A DNA stretch of 64,000 nt from Montifringilla adamsi (Eukaryota; Chordata; Aves; Passeriformes; Passeridae): contig JAGGNK010003335.1 of assembly GCA_017590115.1 (NCBI GenBank), forward strand, positions 62,001 to 126,000. Direction: 5' to 3'. Below are positions 47,101 through 59,100 of this stretch, piece by piece (the first letter of the stretch is position 1; every line of letters begins with the position of its first letter). Both the position numbers and the translations under genes were made by a program. Below the pieces are notes generated by a model that saw nothing but the letters and a program-made list of their open reading frames with translations, did no database searches and was not told the DNA's origin.

Positions 47101-50100
47101 AAGAAACCAGATAGATACTGAGTAATGAAAATGATAGCTGTGTTCCAAATTAATTTATTGGTTTCCCACTCCAAACTGGACCAAGTCTGCCTCTTTTCTA
47201 AACCTGGTTAAAATTTTGACTGTAATAAGTCACATCTTTAATGTACTATTAGGTGCAAGATTTTTGCAGCAGCACATCACAATAAACTCCACTACAAACA
47301 AAACATTCTGGAGTGGAAAGAGCTTCTTCATTTTTAGGTTTCAGTTGACTTTCCAAAAAGTACTTATTTGGTTACTTCTGTGTAGTTTTACAGAAGAGGG
47401 GATGTGTGCCATGACTCACTGACACTTCATACCTTGACATCCACCACCTAAACACCCCACAGCTGAGACACCCTGCCAGCATGATTGTAAGATAAATACT
47501 CCATTTATGTATGTTGTCACTGTCAAGTTAGTCAGCAAAATACAAATTTGTAGCTTCATAGAAATCAAAGTTCTCTCTTGCAACTGGTCCCAGCTGAGGC
47601 TTGGAAAGATTTGCCTCCCACATCACAGAATCCCAGAATGGTTTGGGTTGGAAGGAACCTTAAAGCTCATCTATTCCACCCCCTGCCATGGGCAGGGACA
47701 GCTTCCACCATCCCTGGGCAACCTCATTCCTCATCACCCTCACAGGGAGGAATTTCTTCCTAATATCCATCTAACCCTGCCTCTGGCAGTGGGAAGCCAT
47801 TCCCTCTTGTCCTGTCCCTCCAGACCCTTGTCCCAAGTCCCTCTCCTGGAGACTCCTTAGGCTCTGGAAGGGGCTCTGAGCTCTCCCTGAAGCCTTCCCT
47901 TCTCCAGGTGAGCACCCCCAGCTCTCCCAGCCTGGTCCAGAGCAGAGGGGCTCCAGCCCTTGAAGCATCTCTGTGGCCTCCTCTGGATATCACCACTGCT
48001 AAGAGCAACAATAAAAGGTATTTCAGGGCAGAGGGAAAAATCATTTCTGTTCTTCTGAAGCAGTCCCCACCCAAACTGAAATACTCAGAAGGAACAAAAA
48101 TGCTCATACCTCTTCTAAACCCAGAGTCACTCACTGACATCACTGCAGCTCCAGCACTGGGATCAAGGGGAGCCCTCAATGACACCCTGAGTGTGGGACA
48201 CAAGCTCCCTAAAACCCAGGCTTCCAGGCACCAGGCACAAGTTCCTGAACCATTTTACCTGGCATCTGCAGTGGGCGTGTAAAAGCAGATCTTGTATCAG
48301 CTTTTATTGCTCAAAAATTCTTTATAAAATTAAGGACTATACGGTAAGTTTATCAGAAAAATGCATTTTAGATATGGATCAAAGAGTTCAGAGTATGAGT
48401 AGATAAATCTACCATTTGTTTTTTACATGGCTATAAATCTGACATATAGTAGGATTATAATTTACATGGAGATCACTTTTACACAGTCTGGATTTACAAA
48501 ATGAGAAAGACCTTTACCTTCTGACAATTTTTTTGGAGGGAAGTGAAAGAGACTTATGAATTTCAGAAGAAAATATACTTCAATAAAGCAAACAATACAT
48601 TTTTGCAGAAGCCTCTGGAACTCAATAACTAAAGACTCCTCAAGTTGCATTTCTGTAAATGTCATTTCTAATGCAGAAGATGGTGCTATTTGTAGTGATT
48701 TTTGAAATAAGTAAATCTCACGTCTTAGCAAAAAATGTCTTTAACTACTTAGCAAAACCAGTAGCTCTTTTCAGAAAGCAAACCAATGTCTATTCAACTT
48801 TTTGTAATTATTTTTAAGATACAGTTTTTCTGGCTGTTTGCAATCTTCTTTCCCACAGCACAGTTCTCACACTCAGCTGTACTGCAGCACTTTTCACAGT
48901 GGGGACACTGAGATTGTGGCTGCAGAATGAGCTGCTGACCACGAGAGGGTACAGACTCCATGGCCTTGTGCCAGACATGTTCAACTCTCAGCAACAGCAA
49001 CTACTCCAAAGATTAATCCCTTGTTGACTATGTTTTGTGTTAGCCATTCAAATTTTCCTCCTTATACACTCCAGTATTAAAATTTTGAGTAATAAAAATT
49101 GAGAATGTTTTAATGTTGGCTGAGTATTCTGAAGAGCACCACAGAGTAGGGAGGCAGGCTCACTGTGCCAGAGCAGGAGGAACTAAAACTGATGCTGTAT
49201 AAAACAACTGGAATTACAGCGAGGAGAGGACAGGAGCTGGTACAACCACCCCACTACTCCACCAGCTCGGGGCTCCATGGGAGGTTGCAAAGTCACAAGT
49301 ACTCTTGACTTGCATGAGCTTGATGCAATTACCATTCCAAAGGCTCCCAGGAATGGCTTGGCCAAAGATCTCACTGCACACTTCTACAGCCTTGACATCA
49401 GAGGACACGGCAGTGACTACGAAACGGAAGGGGCAGGGGGAGACAGACAGGAAAATAATGGGCAGGGGTACAGGCACAAGGTACAAAGAAAAGCTGAAAA
49501 ACACTGAATAAAAAAAAAAACTACAGACCAAACAACACTGGCTATATCCTACATACCTCCAGCAGCAAACCTCAATCCTAGTCAAGTCCAGGGAATGAAG
49601 TCACCCAAAGTGATCCCTGTTTCTGCACAAGGGCACTCACACAACCCGATGTGTGGGCATTCCCATTCCTCTTCACACCGTACCAACACGTGGAAGGATG
49701 TTGGGGTTTTGCTTTTCATCCAGCTAACAGGACACGTTTTTGCCATGTGGAACATCTAACCAGCAGACATTCCTGTACAACACCCAGGGTTTAGCAGGGA
49801 TTCTGCAAACACAAGCCATCACAGAACGGAGTGGTTGTGCGTGGATTCCAGGCTGTGTCCCTTAAGCTCCAGCAGCAAGGACAGGGACGTGTTTGTCCAT
49901 AAAAGTGACAACAATTTGGCTTTTTCTAGAGATGGCTACCACATTGAAGAAAGTCGCTGATAAGCCTGCACAGAAAATTCTACAGAAGATATAATTCTGT
50001 CATGCTTTTGGGTTTCCTAATGGGCGCTACTAATTACTCATGATGAGGCTTTTTAAAGAAGCACAGAAAAAGATGAGGCCAAAGGGACTAATACAGGTGA

Positions 50101-53100
50101 CCAATACAGGAAGTTTTGCACTTTGGAAAAAAAGATATTCAAAAGTATCATGTTAGAATTGGAAGTCACTGTTAGGATTAATAGCACTAATCAGGAACTT
50201 TATTCTTAAGCAAGTATTCCCAAACTGGAAAACCCCAAGATGTATTTGGAGGGAAGGAGAGAGAGGGAAACTGAGCACACAAATTAATGCAAAAATAGGT
50301 ATATTTCTTAACCCACCTGCTATTAGGTCATCAAGAGTGTCGGTAAGCGTCTGTGCTGGAGTGGCAACCATTAATCCGTCTGGTTCTTGAACTAAGAGCC
50401 CCTGCCCAGCAATTTGCTGCTGCTGTCCTACATTCTGCTGATTCCCTAATGCTTTCTGAAGTTCAAGAGACTCTGTCCCATTATAACCTAAGTTACCAGA
50501 AAAATTACATTGTGGTGCTGGCAAAGGCTGGATAGGGACAAACTCTATTTGTTCAGCAGGTGGTGGAGACTGGTGTTGCTCATCATCTTTAGACAAGATT
50601 GTGTCAACCTGAGGTAACCCTGAAAAGTTATCCTCTGGCAGACCCTTATCGGCTTCCACTTCTGGGAAGACCCCTGTAAGTGAGCACTGCTGCTGCAGGG
50701 GAGGTGGTGTGTCTGTCTGACCTTTGGTCTCCAAATATTCTTTGGTAAACTGCTGTTGGGTTTTCATCTGCAACTGCCTTTCCACCTTCTGCAGCTCCTT
50801 CAATATTTTCTTCTTCTTCTGTACTTGTTCTTCTCTGTTCTTTTTAAGTTCTTCAATCTTATCTTTATTTAAAGGTTCACCTTGAATTAATTCCAATGAT
50901 TTAAGTTGTGCTTTTTCAATAGCACTAATTCTCTGTCCAAGTTCATTCAGCTTGCCTTCAGTCTCTTCTACTATGCATTCCAAAGGCTGGTATGGGTGAA
51001 AAGGTGGCAGTAGGTCCTTATCTGCTACCTGCAGGGAACTTGACTTCTGCTTGGATGCACCTAAGCACATGAAAAATGTTTGAAAAAATGCCATGCTGAA
51101 GATACCCCAAACCTCCCCTCTCACCCACCAAAAATAATAATAATAAAAAATAAAATTAAAAAAAAAATCTTTACAACTAACACTGCACATCTGTCAAAGC
51201 ACAGAAAGGTAAACCCTACACTCCATGTTAGGACAAGAAAGGACAAAGCAGATAGATGGAATTTTCAATATTGATCCTCACATGATCCCTTTGAGCACAG
51301 CTACTTTAATCTTACAAGGAACACTGGCAATTTCTGACATAGGTGACAATGCACTTGGGAAGGGGAATCAGCAAGAACAGCAAGGCAATTTACATGATCT
51401 ACTGAGTTCCCAAAGTTCTTCTGTGTGTGCAGAGGCTAAAGTAAGAGTATTTTCCAGAGGCTGGCTTCCAACAGGAAGGCTAGGAGCAGAAAGACTCTAT
51501 GGCTGAGAGCAGACTAACCTGACAGTAAGATGATACTTTGAATTAGGATTTCTCCAAACATTGTAGCATTCACCTTCACATTACAAGCAGAACCTGCCAC
51601 TGCAAACTTAGTGCTTTCAAGTGGAGTGTGAAGTTTTAGCACCTTTTTAAAAATTCTGGGACTAAACTAACAACTTGCTCACTTCCCCTTCCAGTACCAA
51701 ATGAACAATTCTGTTCATTACAAAGACTTGAAAAATAACCTTCACCAAGGCCCACCAAACCTGGGCAGCCCTGCCCCAATTACTGATTGCCCTCAAGCAA
51801 CCCATTGCTGCTTTCCCAAAAGCCACATCTGGGAAACTCTAGTCATATCTTACTGAAAGGAATCTATTAAGTGCTGAAATTTTAATTATTACTTCAGTAA
51901 GAACTCTAATTAAAAATGTGAAAGAAAGGCTTTACCCTGATTAAATAATTTTTTGTACTAATACTCATTTGCTTTACCCAACCACTGATATATGGAGCCT
52001 TCAAAAAAAAAAAAAAAAAAAAGGAAAGAAAACTTGAAGTTTTACAAAGCAGACTCACATAATTATTCATTAAAAGGGAAACTAAAATGATGTACAGTTT
52101 GAGCCATGGTTTAATAAAGTTACCCAAACATTACACAGTCAAGTGAAAGTCTGGATGCAAGAACTAAGCCGTGGATCAGCAACCAGCCCTGGAAGGATTA
52201 AGTTTCCCAAAACACAGATTGATTTCTGTCTGGGCCATCCTTCACCAATACACTGATTCACAAATAACTTCACTTTGCATTGCTGTCAAAACAAGAGTCA
52301 CATACACCTCACATAGAGATGAATCTTTTTTTGGAGGAACTAATTGTAAACCAAGCAAACGTGAGATTTTTCTCTCATAAAGAGAAAGAGCAAATATGAA
52401 AATAGAATTGGACCAACTCTGTACTGCATACCTTCAGCAGACTCGTGGGAAAGCAAACCGTATCTAATTACATGAGAAACAACAAGAATCTTACTAATCC
52501 CAGGAAACAGCCCAGAATCCCATGGCCACCCCTAAACAAGCCCAGGAAACAGCCCAGAATCCCACAGCCCCTGGAGCCACCCTTCAGGATGCTCCTTGTG
52601 CAGCTCCATACTCTGTGCAGCTCAGTAGTTCCAGATGAACACCTCTCCCCACCACTGTTACTTTGTCTCTGACCCATGAGTGAGTCCCCAGGCAATTTCT
52701 CAGCAGACAATAAGGAATTTGGGAGAAGTTCAGCAATCCCTGGCTCTGGGCTGGCTGGTGGCTCTTTAGCTCGAGTCTGCTCTAACCCACGGCCTCTTTG
52801 GCTTTGTGGTGCACTCAGGGGTTATGCTTGAATTTTAACAAGCGTAATTAACAGGTTTGTGAGACCACTCCTGAGAAATACATTTGCACTCACCAGAAAT
52901 CTCTGAAAAGTTTGTCTACATCGTTGTTTTGAAATGAAGCTGTGCTGCATTGCTATAGTAACCAAACTGCAAATGAACCCTGCCTTCAGCTGAGGTGGGA
53001 ACCTGTGCCCCGCCCTGCTTACTGTCACCCCTAAGGGTCCTGTGTTTATCATTCCCATCCTCACACAAGGCATTCCCACAGCCCAGCAGCTCTGGACACT

Positions 53101-56100
53101 TTCTATCACTCCAGTTCAAAGAGCCTCCCCAATAATAAAGTATCAATGTCATCCCTCTCAATTAACTCTGAGCTGGGGAGAAAACAAACCTGCCATGGGA
53201 AAGCTTTTCTAGGAGCACAAGAGGAAGGAAAGAGCAGAAGGACAACCCCGCCTGGAGATCTGGGCTGGGCTGAGGAGCCAGGGCTGGGCTCAGACAGCAG
53301 CTCCAACCGGGAATCGACACGGAAAGGTGGGACAGTTTCTGAAGACTGGTGTTAGGAGAGCAGCTGGGCTCTCAAGTTCCAGAAAAGGTACGGAAATTTA
53401 CATTAATCAGCTGCTAATTAGATAGCACAGCCACTTTTCAGGCTCCAGATCACCCTGTCTATGCCAGAAAACATTTGCAACCTGTAACTGGAGCTACTGG
53501 AAGAGGATGAGTGGTAGGAAGAAAGATCTGCTAAACCTGACATGTCCACCAGAACCATCAGGTCAAACCAGAGGTGGAGAAGCTACACTGTTGGTAGCTT
53601 TGATTCTCCAAATCTCCTCCATATTACAAAATCCTGGAAAATACCGTGTCCATTTCAGTACATAATTATGAACACACACTTTACACTTCCACTTTTGAAA
53701 TACCTAAATTCAGTAAGACTTAGGAATCCAATCACAGGCCAGATCATAATCATGTCAACCCTTTTAAAAGAATTTATTTTGTACATTTATCTTTTGAGGG
53801 CAGCATCAGTCATCTACACAATCAACCTACTACCAGTATTACACCTAGCAACATTAAGCTGTCAATCTGCCCTCTAAAGCAACTATTTTCATCACTTTTA
53901 GAAGACTTGTTTAATATGAAAGTAAGTTATTTAGACTGAAGATGACTGAAATCCAGATGTTGCCACACAGATACCGCCTGCCATCCAGTACCATGGTTAC
54001 AGGAAAAAAAATGATCAGCAAACCCAGAGTGGTTCTGGGCATGCTAGGAAAGCCACAGAGTAAAGAAGGGACTGATTCCCCAATTATTTTGTGAACAGTA
54101 TCACCAATTGCTCTTTTATTTGCATTTCCACAAGTTCTGATTCCTACCCTATCCAACAGAGCCTTCACCACAATTCCTGCAGAGCATGCAGAGATGTTCA
54201 GCCAGGTTTGTGACCACCTTTTATGACTCAGGGCAAGATCTGCTCTGCCAAACACAGATTCCCCTCCACTTCTCTGATCTCCACTTCCCCCACGAAGTGA
54301 CAGCTGTTTCCTATGGCAATTTCCTGTACTGCTCCCATACGCTTAAGATCATCTCAGAGCTGAGTTGCAACAGCCCCCTGACCTCAAGGAGCCTCTCACA
54401 AGCATCATTCCTGGTCTCTTGAGCAGAGAGGACACCATGACCAGGTTTTAATGCTTCTGGCTGCAAATAACATTTAAAGTCCCTAAACACTGTGAGCAAG
54501 AACCTGGAAAAATACCCTTCAATTCTGTAGTCCTCAGGTGGCTTTCTCAAGCAATTGAACTCTTCTAATTTGAATCTGCTTAGAACACATTCAATATTTA
54601 TACAGTTGCTGCCAACAAACAAGTTTGATACTGTATTTCCTCATGAGTGGTTATGATTCTCAAGGAAGTTGCTCTTCTAGCTCTGATTTATAATCCATAG
54701 GATGTCACTTCTTCCAGGAAAGATCTAATTTATATGCCTTTCAGTTGTATTATAATTTTGATTTTATTAGACAAAATTCTTGTTCTCAAAATTCTAGTTT
54801 TATTAGACAAAATTTGTTAACAGTTCCTTAATTTCTATTGTCATTATCAAATGAAAAAAAAAAAGTGGATCGAAATCCAAACAGTAAAATTGAAAAGATT
54901 TTTTCCATTCCAGCATAAAAAAATGACAGTAAGAAAAAAGTCAGCTGTGTGATACACATTTGTACATTCAAATACATCTTCTCTGCTGGAGACCCTGTTA
55001 TATAAATCTGTATCAATCACCATGTCATTTGTGTGCTCTGTAACAGAATTGCTTGTCCGTTGTTCTTGCACTTGAGTTTTCTTTTTGTAAATCTGATTTC
55101 ACTCAGAAGTTGAGAGTTCAATTGGTAGCCTGCAATTAAAACTCACCAGCCTCATCAACATGAATAAAATGAACTCAATACTGAATTTTCATGAAAATTC
55201 TATGTCTAACTATTATTTATACCAAAAGAAACTCATCTCTAAGGACCTGAAGAAACAATCAGTTGCTCCATACACACAAATGCAAAGTACAATATTATAT
55301 AATCTTGCTAATTTGGAAAAAAAATAAGCCTACATTTCCCAAGAAAATTGATCTGCTACATGGTTTTTCATACATACTGAATTCTTCTTTGTAAAGAAGA
55401 GGTTAACTGGTAGAAGGCTGAATGATGAGTTTGAGTATGTTCACAGTATCCCTTCTGGAACCATGGAGTAATTTTGCCAGTCTTTATCCCTCCTGCAGCT
55501 GTTTCTACGGAAAATTGCAGGGAATAGATGCAACGCTATCCAACAGGCAATGGTTACACAGCTGAAACCAAGCCAAGCTGAACTCAATTTTCAGCCATTC
55601 AAAAATTTGAGTTACTTTCTAATCTTAAGTCTTCTTCCCAAGTTTCCTCTGGTGGGTTCATGGTATGTAACTGGAAAATTGCTAAGATGTAATTGAATTA
55701 GTTGGTGGCAAGCAGGTGACTGAAGCTTCAAAGGAGCAGAATTTCACAAATCACTGTGAAAAGACTGTTACACATTTGTGTTCCTGGGGACCTACACGTG
55801 TCTGGGTGTCAAATTACCTGCCTGCACTGCTGAGGATTTACAGAAAAAAGGCTTTAAGTCTACAAAGAAAGTATTAGTAAAGTTCAGAAGTCAGGAGGCA
55901 TGGATGGTGAAATCTCCCTTGGGAACTCATCCCAGATATCTGGGCTAGTTGCTGACCTCGGCAGGAAGTTTCCAGGAGGAAATGGCAAGAATTGATCAGA
56001 AGATGTTGAAGCACATTAAACAACGAACAGGCAGCTGGGACTGTGCAGTAGAAAAATCTGGCAAAAATCAGAATGCAAAAGCTGGAAAAGCAGGAATATG

Positions 56101-59100
56101 AATTTGCCTGACTAATGTTTTTACCTCCATAAGAAAGCCGTATAACTTTTAGTTTTACTGTTAACCTCGCCCCTATTTTTATTAAATCACACAATGCATG
56201 AGATCTCTGCTGAGATATATAACTCAGTATTAGCATAGAAGTCAGATATCAGATTAAAAAGAAAATTTATTGAATTTGTATCTATTGAAGTTACATAGAG
56301 TTTGTTTTTCTTCCCCTTCTCCACACCATCAGATTGTTAGATTTAGCATGGGGATCCAGGAAATACCATATATTGAATATCTAGCTGAGAAAGCTCAGAG
56401 ATTCCAGAAGTACCACTCAGCCTTAGGGGAACTCTGGTCTCCTTCACAGGGACCAAAGGCAAATGTGGGCAGCTTTCACCTGAATAAGTCTATTTGGTCT
56501 TGTGCAATTCTAGAAAAGCCTCGCACCCCAATTGAGAACCACTGCAAGTTACTGCCCACTTAAAAATGACACTAGAAAAGTCTAATGACAGCATGTTGAC
56601 AGGTTTTAAGTACTCACTTTAGGCCAATTAGTTCATATGTAACCACATTTTCAAAGAATGAAGTAAAAGAAATCTAGAGAAAAAAGTTACTGTAAACCTG
56701 ATACCTCCTTCTCCAAAACCAGGCAGCTTTCAACTTTGACACATTTAAAAACTGCTGATGTCAGTAACAAATATTTTGACTAAGAAAACAACCCTGCTGC
56801 TTTCCACAGGTTCCCTGAGCATCCCTTGTTGTCCCAGCATGTTTGATGATGATCTAGAGCATGCTCTGGGTTCCAGCCCTGAAAATGGCCACAGGGTTCT
56901 GCAGGAACCATTCACTTGCATTTACAAAAGAGAGGGGGATTATCAACAGCTGGTTTCCTGAAGAAATCCAGCAGCATTCCCTGGGACTGTTCCCTGGGTT
57001 GGGCTCCAGCCCCTCTCCCAGGGGAGCAGGTGCAGGGCCATGTGGAGCTGCAGCACAGCCCTGCACTGGATACACCCTCGGGCCTGTGGAAACAGCACAC
57101 GGCTTCTGCACCCAAAAAGCTCCTTGTGCTGAGCTGCTGCACCACAGCTGCTGCTGAGCAATCCTGCCCCAGTTTAGCAAGGGCAGAATCCACCAAGGAA
57201 GGGATCTCCTGCCTCTCCTCATGGAAGCAAAAGGAGCTGAACTGGGATTTCTTTTACATGCACACAACAGACACATGCTAAATGTAGTGCACTGAGAACA
57301 ATCCTTCCTAAGCAAGTAGGAGCTGAGGTCTGGTCAATCCCATAACTCATTCTGCTCCTTTTTTCACCTGATTTTTCTTCAGTTCTTTCCAAGTTATCAT
57401 CTTGGTGTGTCATCTTTATCTAAACCCCTCTAGATCCACTGTTGCCTCTGAAATGTTTCTCTTTTCAGTTGCTAAACACTGATATTAAATCCTTTGTCAA
57501 AGTAATTATTCAAATAGTAATGACTCCATGTGTCTCCATGCTTTACTGAAGAATAATAATAAAACTCGAAATTAGACCATAGATTCCTTTTGAAAACCTC
57601 ATGTCATATCTGAATTGTAATAGGAACACTTAAATGTGCTCAAGTTTTACATCTGACTTGCCAAGAACTCTTCAGAAAACAAAGTGTCACTATAGCATTT
57701 CTTGCAAAACTCACACAGGTCCATAAAAAATCTTACTGTGCTAAGGTTAAGGAGGCAAGGTACTGCTCTCCTGTGCCCCAGTAGTTCACAGTTTGTACAA
57801 AAACTCAGGGGCTACTTCTGATTGAAGGCAAGTAATTGTTCTGCCCCAGATAAACAATTTTGTTATGCAAGAACTTGACTGCTCTGCTGCCTTGGAAATA
57901 ACGAACACCTCAACTCACTCCCTCTTTTGCCCCTCCCCTCCCAAGAAGTTCAGTGGTGGAAGTCTGCTGAATTAAAGCCATGTGTGGGTAACAAGTCACA
58001 AATGGCAGTTCAGCACAGCACACTGACTGCATTGCAATGAGCACACAGTGTTTAGCACAAAAATACCATTTTCCCCTAAAGATCTTGTGTGCCTGAGAGA
58101 CACAAGAGCTTTGCACAGTTTTTGGAATGCTTCATCAGCCTGATGACACATTTGGGATTGCTGCATCTCCTACAACACAGCACAGATGAGTTTTGCTGAC
58201 ACGCATGAAGCATGTCCTGACCCCTGTGAACAATGAGATCTCCCTGTGCCAGCCCAAACATCACAGTACTGCAAAAAACACACCTAAGGATGTGCTGACT
58301 TTGGCAATAGGGTGTTTGTAATAAGAGCTGTTTCTAAACTACAGTCAACTATTTGCATTTCATAATTGGATTAAATAAAACGAAACTTTTAGCTTTTAAG
58401 TTCAGTCTTCTGACTCAGCATCAACTAATCCCTTAGTGATTCCCATGCACCACAAAATGTGCTCCCAGAACACTCCCACTCCACAGTGCTAACAGGCATT
58501 GAACTGGAAGGGCACACATGCTGGTCTACAGCTTTTTGGTGGGTTATTTGAACCAGAAGTTGTATATTCTTTTCATTTGTTTGGTATTCCTTTTTCTGAA
58601 ATCCAAAATATCAAGCGTTGCACATCCTAGGAAATGAGACACCAAGTGCATCTGAGAGGTCACACACATGGCATATGCATGGGGAGGGGCACAGCTGCAC
58701 ATTCAGACACCAGCAGGTACATAATGTTTTTCTCTCTTTATTTGTTCCCCCAAGGGGTTTATGTTTGTTTGTTTGCTCTGGAAGTGCTCGGTGCTTCCTC
58801 AAACAAAGGATTTCAGCAGATCTAGCTAACAGAGCTTTGGATACTGTAATGCTTAAATCCCCATCCAAAACTGTAGATGATTAGGAGCTGCAGTTTGTAA
58901 CTTTGCACTTGAGATCTGCTTCTCTTTCTGAGCTGCCTTAGCAGATATGAAGATTTTGTTACAGAATCCACAGCTGGAAACAAACTCCCTAATTGCAATT
59001 TAATAACTACAAGGAGTTTTAACCAATCAGTTTGACAATGTTCAAAGCAAAAACTGTGATGTTACGATTACTCACAAGAGAACTATTACTAATACAACAA

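Larger units (their letters stand above)
43513..50316 (-). other. ANKHD1: ANKHD1 intron, 6.8 kb
   Basis: No exon recognised. Contains the 113-bp duplication (44091-44316) and a CR1 copy (47622-47985). Confidence 0.65.

Noticed and set aside
47507..48203. Open frames of 117 and 147 codons around 47.8 kb
   Set aside because: They lie largely over a 5'-truncated CR1 3' fragment, which does not encode these frames.
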